Shown: positions 1 to 10,168, counted from the stretch's first letter. The stretch: DNA of 64,000 nt from Lewinellaceae bacterium (GCA_020636005.1 JACJYR010000001.1:62001-126000); one strand, 5' to 3'. Notes: generated by a model not told the origin, from the letters alone. Program-made: numbers and translations.

Positions 1-3000
1 TTTGAAGTCGAAAGCGTTTTCACAACCGGCACCGTCCAGCACTGCCAGGTTGTAATCGCCGGGCGGAAGGAAGGGGAAGGTTGTATCCTCGACATACGGC
101 TGGCTATTCAGCGAGAAATAATATGGTGCAGTCCCGCCTTCTATCGAGGTGATTATCATTTGGGCATCATCCTTCCCTTTACAACTGATGGGTTTTACAT
201 CAAACTCCAGCTTTGGTATATCCTGGCTCGACGTCACCACCACGTCATCGGTGGAAAAGCAACCCAGCCCCAAATCAATCACCAGCAAAGTATATGTACC
301 CGGCAACGAAACTTCGGGATGCAGCAGGAACTGATCGCCGGGGAAAAGGCCAAAATCTGCGCTCCAGGTGTAAATGATATCAGGCCCTACCGTGTTGCCC
401 TGTCCGCCCAAGCGAAAAGTGGTTTCGGAATCCCAACAGGACAGGTGCCCATCTTCGCCTGCATCCGCCGTGGGCGGTGGTGCCAGGACAATTTCAGTCT
501 GTGCCGAATAAGTGCAGTTTGCCAATTGGTAGCTGAAACTGATCGTATGGGTGCCAACGCCGGCAACGGCAGGATCAAAAACATCGCCCACTACGCCAGG
601 GCCTGTCCAGACAGATACCCCGCCGGGGCTGCCTCCGTCCACGTCTGCAAGCAGGGTCACAGGTTCCGCATTGGTAAGGCACATGGGGGCTATTGGTAAA
701 ATATCAATGGTCACAACAGGGCAGGGCTGCGCACTGCAGGCAAGCTGCGCCACGGCTGCCGGACAAACCGTATTCCCATTGGCCGTCACCTGTATGGCAA
801 CCGGCTGGCCCGGGTTGAGGTTTCCAAAAACATAGGCTGTATCGGAAAGCGAAAGGCCAGTTGGCCCATTGATCACCGCAACATCATAGGAGCTTCCGCC
901 GGGCACATTTTCCCAGAAAAACAACACCGAATCGGTCGTAGCTGAGCAGATAATATTGGGCGCCGCAAGGGCTGCATCCACCTGGATGGTTTGGGTAAAA
1001 ACCTGGGAAATGCAACTGCCTTCGTTGACCATGAGGGAAACTACCTTATTGCCAGGTGTTGCCCACTGTACCTGATGCGGGCCAGCGCCAGTGCCGGGAG
1101 CAGCCGTACCGCCACCGAAATCCCAGGTGAAGACTGCGCCGCTGTTGGCCGTACCTGTAAAAGCTACCGTAGCTGTTTCTTCCATGCAGATATGGCTATC
1201 CGCAGTGAAGCTGGCAGTCGGTGTTTGGAAAATATGGATAGTGGTAGAGTCTGCATATACGCAGCTTTGTTCTTCGTAGGTGTATATGACTGTATGCGAG
1301 CCTATCCCTGCTACAGATGGGCTAAAGGTGCCATTGGCATTATTAGTAATACCCGGGCCGCTCCACTGTCCCATGCCCCCGTTGCCGCCCGTAACGGTGG
1401 CTACCAGGGAGATGTTACTTGTATTTTGATCCAGGCAAATGTCTGCTACTGATTGTACGTCCACTACCACGGTGGGGCAGTCCAATACCGTACAGGTCGC
1501 ATCAACGGTAGCGGGCGGGCAACCACCCGGCCCTGAAACCGCCAATTGAATGGATACAGACTCGCCAGAACCCGGTGGGATGCCACTTACCGTGTAGCTG
1601 TTCGGTGCCTGTACCCCGGCAGGGCCATCTATCAAGGTAATATCGTATTGCGTCGCCCCCGGCACATCGGGCCAGGAAAACACAATAGAGGTGGTTGCCG
1701 GAGTGCAGGAAATGGCAGGTGCCACCAGGGGTGTTTCTATAAAAATATCGCTGTTGGAAGCTGCGGAAACGCAGCCATCGCCGCTGGTGACCAGCAGGGA
1801 AACGGCCTGGTTGCCACCCGATGGCCAAACCACCTCATATTGGCCGGGGCCAATGGGGGTGGCCGCACCGCTGCCAAAATCCCAGTCGAACAGCATACCC
1901 GGCGTTATAGCGCCAGTATAAACCACCGGAACCGCCTCACCTGCACAGGCAGAAGCAGGCAGGGTGAAGGCTGAAACAGGCGTTTCAAAAACATGGATAT
2001 CCATACTTTCGGAATATACGCAGCCTCCATCTTCAAAAAGCAGGGTAACCGTATGGCTACCTGCACCGGCCAGTTTTGGATCAAAAATACCATTGCCCGA
2101 TACGCCAGTACCCGACCAGGTCAATATCCCTGCACCTGAATTGTTGCTCACGGAGGCGGTCAGCGGGATGGTAGGCGAAACAGATGTCAGGCAAATATCG
2201 GCCACCGGATTGATGGTGATCGTCACGGTGGGGCAATCCAGTGCCTGGCAGGTTTGCGTCGCCGTGCTGGTGCCGCACAGCGAATTGCCGTAAGCTTCCA
2301 CAGTGATAGTTTCTGTGTCGCCCGGCGCAAGGCCTGTTATCTCGTAGGAGGTATTGGTCACTGCCAAAGTTTGGCCTTGCACGGTGATGTTGTACCCCGT
2401 GGCGCCCGGCACTGCCGCCCAGTTGAAAATAATATTGGCTGTGGTGGAGGAACAGGAAATGACCGGTGTGGCCAAAGGAGCCTCCACCTGGACATCCGCC
2501 GTGAAGGTATTCGAGAGGCATCCGTTGGTACTTTCCACGGTCAGCGAAATAGTTTTCAATCCTGGCGTGGCCCATGTAACCTGGTGCGGCCCCTGGCCGG
2601 TACCCGGCATGGCGTTGCCGCCACCAAAATTCCAGGTAAAAACAGCACCAGGAGCGGCGGTGCCTGTAAATACAATATTGGCGGAGTTGCTCAGGCAAAT
2701 AGAGGGAGTGGCTGTAAAACTGGCCACCGGCGGTGCATATACATTGATTTGAATGGATTCGGAATAGGTGCAGTTGCCCTCCTGGTAAATGACCGTAACA
2801 GTATTGGCACCAACAGCCGCCTGGTTGGGATCAAAAGTACCGTTGGCGCTGTTGGTAATGCCACTGCCCGACCAACTGAGCGAGCCTGTGCCCAGGCCAC
2901 CCGTTACCGTAGCCGAAAGGTTAAACGGAACGGTGGCAGGGGAAAGGCAGATATCGGCCACAGGATTAATGGCAACCATGACCACCGGACAATTTTCTGC

Positions 3001-5283
3001 CGTACATGTTTGCTGGGCGGAGCTGTTGCCACATTGGCCGGCCCCGTTGGCCACTACTTCAATTTGAACCTGATCGCCGGGGTTGAGGCCCGTGACCTGG
3101 TAGGTATTGCCGGACTGCGTACCGGCAGCCCCGGAAAGCAGGTTCACGGTATAGCTGCTGGCCCCTGGCACATTTCCCCACGAAAACTCAATGGAGGAAG
3201 TCGTGGTGTTGCAGGAAATGGCAGGTGCCTGCAATGGGCTATCAACGGTCACCGTTTGGGTGAAAACAGACGAGGTGCAGCCATTGGCTGTCACGGTCAA
3301 TTCAATGGTATAACTGCCGCCGGTGGCCCAGGCAATTTCGTAAGGCCCGGCCCCTGAACCCGACACCACCGTGCCGCCTGCAAAGTTCCAGTTATACGTT
3401 GCACCTGGCGTAGCGCTGCCAGTGAAAGTAACTGTTGCAGTTGCTGTCTGGCAAATAGCGGCATCGGCTGTAAAGGAAGCCGTGGGCGCATTGAATACCG
3501 TCAGTACGACACTTGTCTCATCGGAACAACTGCCGTTTGTCCCTAAAATATAATAGGTCGTGGTGACATTGGGTGAAACAATGGGGCTTGCCAGTTGATT
3601 GGCCGGTGTGGCAGGCGTTGCGCTATGGAAGGTGATGGTTGGGTTGGTATTGTTCGCATCATTGATGGCCAGCGTGCTCAGATCAAATGGTTCGCCCTGA
3701 CAAATCTGCGGGGCAGGGCCGCCGACCGAAAGATCCGGTGGGATCACGTTGCTGGTAACAGTCACCGAAGCCACCGAAGTGCAGGCAGGAGAAAGCGTAT
3801 TGTCCGACACGGTTACGGTATAAGTGCCCGCCTGGCTTACATTTATCATGGCGTTGCTGCTGCTGAAACCCATTGGCCCCGACCAGGCATAGGCTACTCC
3901 GGCGGGCGTGGAGGCCGAAGCGTTGAGCGTAACCGTACCATTCGTGCAGGTCAATGCAGGCGGGCTGGCCGGGTTGATAACTGCCTGTGCCATCAATTCG
4001 GTAAAGACCAAATGAACCACGCTGTCGCAACCCTGGAAGGAATTCAATGAAATATAATAGGCACCAGGCGCACAATAAGATTGGCCGCCGACCATCGTGC
4101 AGCCGCCTTGACAGACGGTAAGCGCCAACTCAACTGTATCTGGTAAAATGGTCGTCAGCATAACTTGCACCACGCTGTCGCAACCATGCCAGGAGTCTAA
4201 GGTGAGGGTATCGGAAGTACAGACCATCTGGCCGCCCACCATGATGCAATCGCCCTGGCAAACAGTGGTATCAATGATAGTTGGTGGTATTTCAGGTAAA
4301 ATGGTGATTGCGATAAAATTATCAGACGCATCGGCGCAGAAAGGTGACGTGGTGGAGATCAGCGCTGCATCAAGTGTATCCAGGTTGGAGCCGATGATGG
4401 AAGCCAGGTTGGCAGAATCGGCCAGCAAATAGGAGAATCCGAAAACCTCATAAGTGCCAGCGGGCAGGCCCGTCAGGTCTGGCAATGTATCCATGCCAAT
4501 GATGGTATCGTTCTCCAGGATTAAAAAGGTATATCCATATTCGAGTACGTCCGCCGTTGAATCTATGTCCAAATCAAGCACCAGGCTCGGATCGCCCTCA
4601 CAGGTGATGATGGCGAGCGAATCAATAATGCCGCCTTCGGCACTGCAGACAATGCAGGAGGCAGGTTGGGCGAACTCCAGGGAAAAATTGTTGAGCACCC
4701 CGGTGTCCATGTTGCAAACGTCCGTCACAGTCAGCGTCCAGGTGCCATTGACGGGGTCACCGGGCACGTTGAAGTCGTTGAGGTCGCAGTTGGGGGCAAA
4801 GGGTGTGTTGTTGATGGGATCCGTCACATTGCAGGGCACCGTCCAGTCGCCCCGCAGGCAGCAGGTACCACTGAAACAAGGCCCGGAATTGCACTGATAG
4901 CCCGTGGTTCCGTCCGTCAGTGGCTTAAAATCACCCAGGACGATGCAGACGTCCAGGTTGTCCTGTTGCTGCCCACATCCCCCGTAATTGTTGTTTTCAT
5001 CGGCCATGATCAGGTATTTCACCCCGCTTGGCGAGGTGAGCGATACGTTGAGGTCGCCGACCCAGGTGTGGGTGATGGAAAAACAGACGGAAGTCAGTGG
5101 ATTGGTGCCGAGGTCATTCGCCCCAAGGGTGGTCACATCGAGGGTGCCATCAAAAGAACCGTTGTCAACGATGGGCACCGGGCAGTTTCCTGTAGAGACG
5201 CAATCGCAGTTTTGGGAGAACATGGGCGAGGCGGCACAGCAAAGAATCAAGAGCAGCCCAATAAAGGGAATTTTACGATTCAT
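1..5283 (-). CDS. Giant secreted multidomain surface protein, C-terminus outside window
   Basis: A single open frame runs from an ATG at 5281-5283 through the left edge, giving 1761 codons with no stop, so the protein is C-terminally incomplete here. It starts with a signal peptide (MNRKIPFIGLLLILCCA, then SQNC). Residues ~25-150 look like a proprotein-convertase P-domain (GTWTLTVTDVC, NNFSLEFAQP). From about residue 600 a superrepeat of ~250 residues occurs four times: a PKD-like unit (ASFTA...GATYNWNFAGG), an Fn3/Ig-like unit (APAISC...FSW) and a third beta-rich unit (INPVADICL...WSGSGI). These are typical parts of T9SS-exported cell-surface proteins of Bacteroidota. A sorting or CHU_C domain is expected beyond the edge but cannot be seen. 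Ligand unknown. It mirrors the giant protein at 54.3-62.7 kb in style but shares little obvious repeat sequence. Confidence 0.85.
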   Translation of the reverse strand, partial: MNRKIPFIGLLLILCCAASPMFSQNCDCVSTGNCPVPIVDNGSFDGTLDVTTLGANDLGTNPLTSVCFSITHTWVGDLNVSLTSPSGVKYLIMADENNNYGGCGQQQDNLDVCIVLGDFKPLTDGTTGYQCNSGPCFSGTCCLRGDWTVPCNVTDPINNTPFAPNCDLNDFNVPGDPVNGTWTLTVTDVCNMDTGVLNNFSLEFAQPASCIVCSAEGGIIDSLAIITCEGDPSLVLDLDIDSTADVLEYGYTFLILENDTIIGMDTLPDLTGLPAGTYEVFGFSYLLADSANLASIIGSNLDTLDAALISTTSPFCADASDNFIAITILPEIPPTIIDTTVCQGDCIMVGGQMVCTSDTLTLDSWHGCDSVVQVMLTTILPDTVELALTVCQGGCTMVGGQSYCAPGAYYISLNSFQGCDSVVHLVFTELMAQAVINPASPPALTCTNGTVTLNASASTPAGVAYAWSGPMGFSSSNAMINVSQAGTYTVTVSDNTLSPACTSVASVTVTSNVIPPDLSVGGPAPQICQGEPFDLSTLAINDANNTNPTITFHSATPATPANQLASPIVSPNVTTTYYILGTNGSCSDETSVVLTVFNAPTASFTADAAICQTATATVTFTGSATPGATYNWNFAGGTVVSGSGAGPYEIAWATGGSYTIELTVTANGCTSSVFTQTVTVDSPLQAPAISCNTTTSSIEFSWGNVPGASSYTVNLLSGAAGTQSGNTYQVTGLNPGDQVQIEVVANGAGQCGNSSAQQTCTAENCPVVMVAINPVADICLSPATVPFNLSATVTGGLGTGSLSWSGSGITNSANGTFDPNQAAVGANTVTVIYQEGNCTYSESIQINVYAPPVASFTATPSICLSNSANIVFTGTAAPGAVFTWNFGGGNAMPGTGQGPHQVTWATPGLKTISLTVESTNGCLSNTFTADVQVEAPLATPVISCSSTTANIIFNWAAVPGATGYNITVQGQTLAVTNTSYEITGLAPGDTETITVEAYGNSLCGTSTATQTCQALDCPTVTITINPVADICLTSVSPTIPLTASVSNNSGAGILTWSGTGVSGNGIFDPKLAGAGSHTVTLLFEDGGCVYSESMDIHVFETPVSAFTLPASACAGEAVPVVYTGAITPGMLFDWDFGSGAATPIGPGQYEVVWPSGGNQAVSLLVTSGDGCVSAASNSDIFIETPLVAPAISCTPATTSIVFSWPDVPGATQYDITLIDGPAGVQAPNSYTVSGIPPGSGESVSIQLAVSGPGGCPPATVDATCTVLDCPTVVVDVQSVADICLDQNTSNISLVATVTGGNGGMGQWSGPGITNNANGTFSPSVAGIGSHTVIYTYEEQSCVYADSTTIHIFQTPTASFTADSHICMEETATVAFTGTANSGAVFTWDFGGGTAAPGTGAGPHQVQWATPGNKVVSLMVNEGSCISQVFTQTIQVDAALAAPNIICSATTDSVLFFWENVPGGSSYDVAVINGPTGLSLSDTAYVFGNLNPGQPVAIQVTANGNTVCPAAVAQLACSAQPCPVVTIDILPIAPMCLTNAEPVTLLADVDGGSPGGVSVWTGPGVVGDVFDPAVAGVGTHTISFSYQLANCTYSAQTEIVLAPPPTADAGEDGHLSCWDSETTFRLGGQGNTVGPDIIYTWSADFGLFPGDQFLLHPEVSLPGTYTLLVIDLGLGCFSTDDVVVTSSQDIPKLEFDVKPISCKGKDDAQMIITSIEGGTAPYYFSLNSQPYVEDTTFPFLPPGDYNLAVLDGAGCENAFDFK

Positions 5284-5834
5284 AGTTTTTGAATTATAGG
5301 TCCAAGCGCATACATAGTAGGCCATGGTCATGACAGTGTTTACCATAGGGGGGATGAATAATTTGATTACAAATACTGGAACTTGGGTCTATTCTTAAGC
5401 TGGGCTATGCACTGGACAAAATGACCAGCATGGCGCAAGCGTTGGATATCAACTATTCTTATAAAAATTCCTCAGAACAGGCTGCAAACAGGATGAGTGC
5501 CGGGCGCCAGTCAACTGCCGCCGATTTTTAATGAGGGGGGATAAAAGGGAGAAATTCCAAATTTGCCTGAATGAGAATGTTTTCCAACGACTTTATATGC
5601 AGAGAAGACTACCCCGGATTGTATGAACTCAGGGTTTGGGGAGGATAAGCGCTTATTTACCCAAAAAACAGTGCCAAAAGGGAAGGGGGTATGGAATAGA
5701 CTTAAATTAAGTGGGGCGTTTGAAGCAAAAAGTGCTTAGGCCCGCACTTCGGAAGGTTCACCAATGAGTTGTTCACCATAGATACCTTAGTCACCCATGA
5801 TTTTCAGAGACTATTCAGAGAAGTGTGTTTTTGA
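5284..5834. other. Intergenic region without a convincing gene
   Basis: About 550 bases lie upstream of the giant gene. A short stop-bounded frame on the + strand (about 5367-5531) includes the stretch LKLGYALDKMTSMAQ, which reads a little like beta-barrel strands. It has no start context or length to support a gene, so it may be a decayed fragment. No clear promoter for the giant gene was found. Confidence 0.4.
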
Positions 5835-6053
5835 TACTGCCGTAAATAAGTTATTAATAATCACCGTCCCATCGGGACGGAATCTTTGTAGGATTTGTAA
5901 GCATCAATGGTCTCCGTTCCATCGGAACGGTATCTGAGAATCAACGACATATCGTTCCTACGGAACGAAAGACCTCGGTTCATGGCAAGCTACAAAGATT
6001 CCGTCCCGCTGGGACGCCCGGTAGCGTTTATAAAAAACTTATTTTCGGCGGTA
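5835..6053. repeat. Nested foldback element with hairpins
   Basis: The outer arms are inverted copies (left 5835-5855 TACTGCCGTAAATAAGTTAT; right 6036-6053, AAACTTATTTTCGGCGGT at its start). The inverted similarity continues outward through GTGTGTTTTT / AAAAAAACACAC. Inside are four short palindromes: 5864-5880, 5914-5930, 5952-5968 and 6002-6016. The first and last are themselves inverted copies, with GGAATCTTTGTAG at 5879-5891 against CTACAAAGATTCC at 5990-6002. It is non-coding and could be a MITE-like element or a structured transcript. Confidence 0.7.
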
Positions 6054-6231
6054 AAAAAAACACACTCTCACTATCAATCACTTGTGAAAAATTGACACAG
6101 TTTTTTTAATAATCTCTGATTTGCAGGGTTGCAGTTTCGTTGCCAGTCTTTTCTATTTCGATGATGGCGATGCCCTGCGATTCGCCTTTACTCACAGACG
6201 GTTTAACCAAAAAAACCATCCTGGTAAAAAC

Positions 6232-7725
6232 TCATTCTTTCAATAATTTTAGCAACACCCCATTGCTCCACCCGAAGCCATCCTGCACCGGGTACTCCCC
6301 TCCCCCGGCGTCCAGGCCCATATCCTCTACATTGTACTTTTCCATCATTTTGCCCGTGTTGCGATAGACCTTCTGGTTGAGGTCAACCCAGCGGCTGCGG
6401 ATGGTGGCGGCCAGTTTTTCAAAACCATAATTGCGCAGGCCGGCGATAGCTACCCACTGCAGGGGTGCCCAGCCGTTGGGGGCGTCCCACTGTTGCCCGG
6501 AGCGGATGGGGCTGGTCACGATGCCGCCGGGGCGAAGGAGATTTTTTTCAATAAAATGGGCTGTTTCGGCGGCCTGTTTTTCACTGGCCATGCTAAAAAA
6601 AAGCGGGAAGGCCGTGGCTGCCGATGGGATGCCCGTCCTTTTATGTTTTGCAAAATCATCATCAAAAAACTGCCCGCTGGCCTTGTCCCAACAGATGTGC
6701 AGCAACGCCTCTTTTCTCGTTTCTGCTTTTTGCTGAAAAAGCCTCCAATCGCTGTCGTTGCCAGCCAATTTGTGCGCACGGGCAATGGTCAGTTCAAGGT
6801 GGTAGAGCAGGGCGTTCAGGTCAACAGGTATTAATTCTGTTGTTCGGATGGTGGCGAGCGACTTCCCGTCCCGGAACCAGCGGGTGCTGAAATCCCAGCC
6901 TGATTCGCAGCCCGCCCGGAGGTCTCTGTAAAGTTGGGTGGGTTCACGGCGGGTACCTTCAGCCAGTTCAACATCTTCCCGCCAGGATTCCTCACGGGGC
7001 ATGGGGCGGTTGTCCCAATAGCGGTTTAAAACGACGCCCTCTTCCAACCTTACCACCCGCAAAGTGGCCGGATTTCTCTCCTCCAGCTCCTCACTGCCCG
7101 CCATCCAAAAAGCGTATTCTTTCTCCAAAAAAGGCAGGTATTCTTTCAAAACCCCCTCCCCCATTTCATCAGCCAACAGGCTGACCATCAGGGAGTAAAA
7201 CGGCGGCTGGGATCTCCCCAGAAAGTAAGTCCGGTTGCCATTCGGAATAAAGCCGACGGTGTTGATCAAAAAGGAAAAATTGTCCACCATGTGCTTGATC
7301 ATCTCCACCCTGCCCGATGCCTGCAGGCCGAGCATGGTGAAATAGCTGTCCCAATAATAGATTTCACCGAAGCGGCCACCCGGCACGATGTAGGGGTGCG
7401 GCAGGGGTATCAAAGAACTGCCCGGCACGGCCCGGTCAGCGTCACGGGTCAGCACGTCCCAAAGGAGTTCGATGTGCTCATCCACCGGGCGGTTTGGATC
7501 GGCAGTGAAGTTGGTCGTGGGCGGCTTGGGTTTTTCAAAGTGCTGTTCCACAAAGTGGTAGAGGTCGAAATTGGCTTGGGATTTCGCTTTTTGGTAGGCT
7601 GCCAAAATCTCCTCAGGTTCTTGCTTCGGCACACAGTCCACAAAGGTTTTTGAATCGGGGAAGACGCCGCTTTTTTGCACGGCAACGAATAGTTCACCAA
7701 ATACTTTATCGTGTGGTTCGGTCAT
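6232..7725 (-). CDS. treF: Alpha,alpha-trehalase (GH37), probably cytoplasmic
   Basis: This 497-residue enzyme should hydrolyse trehalose to two glucose molecules. Both GH37 signatures are present: PGGRFGEIYYWDSY at residues ~115-128 and QQWDAPNGWAP at ~411-421. The expected catalytic acid lies in ESGWDFSTRW (Asp278) and the catalytic base in MEKYNVE (Glu462). The glycine-rich loop GGGEYPVQDGFGWSNG near the C-terminus is also typical. There is no signal peptide, so the enzyme is likely cytosolic (TreF-like rather than periplasmic TreA). It diverges from an MFS transporter across 114 bp, which suggests co-regulated uptake and use of trehalose or a related sugar. The start ATG at 7723-7725 gives normal family length. 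Confidence 0.95.
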   Translation of the reverse strand: MTEPHDKVFGELFVAVQKSGVFPDSKTFVDCVPKQEPEEILAAYQKAKSQANFDLYHFVEQHFEKPKPPTTNFTADPNRPVDEHIELLWDVLTRDADRAVPGSSLIPLPHPYIVPGGRFGEIYYWDSYFTMLGLQASGRVEMIKHMVDNFSFLINTVGFIPNGNRTYFLGRSQPPFYSLMVSLLADEMGEGVLKEYLPFLEKEYAFWMAGSEELEERNPATLRVVRLEEGVVLNRYWDNRPMPREESWREDVELAEGTRREPTQLYRDLRAGCESGWDFSTRWFRDGKSLATIRTTELIPVDLNALLYHLELTIARAHKLAGNDSDWRLFQQKAETRKEALLHICWDKASGQFFDDDFAKHKRTGIPSAATAFPLFFSMASEKQAAETAHFIEKNLLRPGGIVTSPIRSGQQWDAPNGWAPLQWVAIAGLRNYGFEKLAATIRSRWVDLNQKVYRNTGKMMEKYNVEDMGLDAGGGEYPVQDGFGWSNGVLLKLLKE

Positions 7726-7839
7726 GTTGAGTGTTTTTTTACTTTTATGGCTGTATGGTTAAATAGTTGAATAGCTAATGGCGACAAGTTAGGCAAAACC
7801 ATTCAGCCATATAACCATTCCACCATTTATCAAAACAAA

Positions 7840-9078
7840 ATGAAAAACTGGAAAATCAAACTCTCGCTGTTCATCAACTATTTCACCTTCGCCATGCTGC
7901 TCAACAGCGTGGGGACGGTCATCCTGCAAGTGCAGAACAATTACGGCGTGACCGAATCATCCGCCAGCATCCTTGAAGCTTTTAAAGACCTGAGCATCGC
8001 CATCACCTCTTTTTTCATCGCCTCCTACATCGTGCGGATTGGGTATAAACGGGCCATGCTCATTGCCTTGGGCCTGCTCACCATCGCCTGCCTGGCCATG
8101 ACCCAAGTCCCGGCATTTTGGATGACAAAAATCCTGTTTGCCGCTACGGGCATTGGCTTTGCACTGACCAAGGTTTCCGTATTTGCCACCATTGGCCTTG
8201 TGACCGATGACGAGAAGGAACACGTCAGTTTCATGAATTTCATCGAGTCGTTTTTCATGGTGGGCATCCTGTCCGGCTATTTCATTTTCAGCGCATTTGT
8301 GGACAACGACAACCCACAATCCACATCATGGTTGGCTGTCTATTACCTCTTGGCGGGGCTTTCCGCTTTTGCCTTTATCCTGCTTTGGATGACGAAGCTG
8401 GACGAGTCGAAAGTGCAGCACGACGACACGAAAAACGCCGCCGATGATTTTGCGGATATGCTAAAATTGATCGCCAAACCACTGGTCCTTATTTTCATCA
8501 TCAGTGCCTTTTTGTATGTGCTGATAGAGCAGGGCATCATGAGTTGGCTGCCCACTTTCAACAGTAAAATCCTTCACCTTTCCAATTCCCTGGCCATACA
8601 GATGTCCAGCATTTTGGCGGGATCCTTTGCAGTGGGGCGCTTTATCGGAGGTTTTACTTTGAAGAGGTTTGATTGGTTTAAAGTGTTGGCAATCTGTTTG
8701 GTGGCTGCTGCTGTGCTGGTTTTGCTCACCATGCCGCTGGCGCAAAATTTAGGGGAAGAAACTATCACATCTCTGGCTGGCGCACCCTTGGCAGCGTTTA
8801 TATTCCCAATGATTGGCATCCTGCTCGCCCCTGTTTATCCTGCCATCAATTCCGTGATATTGAGTTCCTTACCGGTGAAACAGCATGCCCCCATGTCGGG
8901 CCTCATCGTTGTTTTTTCTGCCCTCGGCGGCACAACGGGTTCTATCATTACCGGTTATATGTTCGAGCATCTGGACGGGAAGACAGCCTTCACGATGTCG
9001 GTGATCCCCATCGGGGTGATTTTGGTCGTGCTGTGGATTTTTAAAAGGGAAACAGCTAAACACGTTGCCGTCCATTAA
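7840..9078 (+). CDS. MFS sugar-type transporter
   Basis: A 412-residue integral membrane protein with about 12 hydrophobic segments and a longer hydrophilic loop in the middle (MTKLDESKVQHDDTKNAAD, ~residues 188-206). This is the usual 6+6 layout of the major facilitator superfamily. The N-terminus (MKNWKIKLSLFINYFTFAML) enters the membrane directly, and a short basic loop (RIGYKRAM) follows the second helix, as in MFS A-loops. The substrate cannot be read from sequence. Divergent placement next to trehalase makes trehalose or another disaccharide the best guess. The 114-bp shared upstream region contains partially inverted AT-rich sequence but no strong consensus promoter. Confidence 0.85.
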   Translation: MKNWKIKLSLFINYFTFAMLLNSVGTVILQVQNNYGVTESSASILEAFKDLSIAITSFFIASYIVRIGYKRAMLIALGLLTIACLAMTQVPAFWMTKILFAATGIGFALTKVSVFATIGLVTDDEKEHVSFMNFIESFFMVGILSGYFIFSAFVDNDNPQSTSWLAVYYLLAGLSAFAFILLWMTKLDESKVQHDDTKNAADDFADMLKLIAKPLVLIFIISAFLYVLIEQGIMSWLPTFNSKILHLSNSLAIQMSSILAGSFAVGRFIGGFTLKRFDWFKVLAICLVAAAVLVLLTMPLAQNLGEETITSLAGAPLAAFIFPMIGILLAPVYPAINSVILSSLPVKQHAPMSGLIVVFSALGGTTGSIITGYMFEHLDGKTAFTMSVIPIGVILVVLWIFKRETAKHVAVH

Positions 9079-9363
9079 GGATCTGTGTTTTAGTGCCTTT
9101 TACGTTGATCTGCATTCAGCAGATCATCGTTTGATCCAACCAGAGGGCAACAAAAAAAACTGACAGGAACATGGGAGGAAATATCGTCTCAGCCTGGTGA
9201 CTTTTCTCATCGAAACACTGGTGGACATTGGGGTTTTTGAGGCCGGAAATTAATCGGCAACGGGTACCGGAATTACTTAGCTTTTACTGGTTTTTAAACT
9301 TGAAGGGGCTGTGTATCAACAGGTGTTCGCTGTCACAAAACGTTTAACCAAAATCCCCTCAGC

Positions 9364-9807
9364 ATGAAAATGAGAATTGTCTTTCTACTTTTAGCGGCAG
9401 CCTTTTCCTTCGTCACCTGCAAACAGTACCAGGAAGCCCAGCTTGAAACCCGCACCAGGCAGCTAAAGCCATCGGATATTACGGCCTACCACCCTCCCAT
9501 TCAACTGACCATCGCCTGGGTGCCTTACGAAGACTTGCGTTTAATCAAAACAAAAAAGGATGAGTGGAAAATCGTTAAAGACGACAAGCCTGGCAAGAAA
9601 GGAAACCTGCCGATGATACTGGCGACCTACCCCAATTCAAACGACACCATCTGGATAGACATGAATACGGACAACGAACTCCTTGGCAAACTCATCAAGC
9701 ACAGCTTGATGACGCAGGAGCCTATCAAACGCCCATTCGGGGAGTTTTTTGATATGGCCGCTTGCCAGAAATGCCACCCGCCGGAGGTGAAGGCGAAGTT
9801 GGATTGA
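9364..9807 (+). CDS. Small exported protein with a C-terminal CxxCH motif
   Basis: A 147-residue protein with an N-terminal signal segment (MKMRIVFLLLAAAFSF) ending in a cysteine (VTCKQ). It is probably a lipoprotein, although the lipobox is weak. The body (ITAYHPPIQLTIAWVPYEDL...) is not recognised. The last residues contain ACQKCHPPEVKAKLD, a CxxCH heme-c attachment motif only ~10 residues from the end. That leaves no room for a normal downstream axial Met or helix. If heme is attached, this is an unusual mono-heme periplasmic protein. Otherwise CxxC could bind metal. It stands alone, 285 bp after the MFS gene, with no operon partner. Confidence 0.7.
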   Translation: MKMRIVFLLLAAAFSFVTCKQYQEAQLETRTRQLKPSDITAYHPPIQLTIAWVPYEDLRLIKTKKDEWKIVKDDKPGKKGNLPMILATYPNSNDTIWIDMNTDNELLGKLIKHSLMTQEPIKRPFGEFFDMAACQKCHPPEVKAKLD

Positions 9808-9930
9808 GGGCAGATAACTAGAGGGAAGGCAATGCCAAGGATCGATGGAAAAATAAAAATGACTGCCGAAGGCGGTTCAGGATTATGACACCGAACCGGC
9901 TTCGGGGTTCCTCGCAGTGGTTTCAGGGAC
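9808..9930. other. Intergenic region with imperfect hairpin
   Basis: No gene is seen between 9808 and 10168. An imperfect hairpin is formed by 9866-9878 and 9893-9905 (CCGAAGGCGGTTC / GAACCGGCTTCGG). A short stretch at 9837-9856 resembles the first bases of the dispersed element found at 47.8, 51.4 and 54.0 kb. The rest is taken up by the palindrome at 9931-9966 and unremarkable sequence to 10168. Confidence 0.5.
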
Positions 9931-9966
9931 TAAATCGTGGTGATTTTTAAAAATCACCACGATTTA
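9931..9966. repeat. Perfect 36-bp palindrome, dispersed family member
   Basis: The left arm TAAATCGTGGTGATTTTT is followed directly by its exact reverse complement. Related palindromes built on AATCATGGTGATT occur at 51773-51803 and, split by ~250 bp, at 18955-18970/19218-19231. The sequence after it (…CAACCCCTAATTCGCAT) resembles the flank of the 51.8 kb copy (TAACCCGTTATCCGCAT). Confidence 0.8.
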
Positions 9967-10168
9967 AACTCCAGATTATCAACCGCAAAAAAATTTCAAC
10001 CCCTAATTCGCATAAGTTATGATTCACTCCTTAATACCTTATGCATCAACAAGTTTTCCAGCAATCGGGAAAACCTGGTAGCGCGTAGTATAAGCCCAAA
10101 AAATACCCGGTGGCCCCAAAAGGAAGCTCGCCGGGTACAGCTATTACCAAGGGGTTGGCCATTCATTT

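Noticed and set aside
2254..3357. 367-codon frame on the + strand
   Set aside because: It is antisense to the giant secreted protein, whose minus-strand frame is continuous with consistent PKD repeats.
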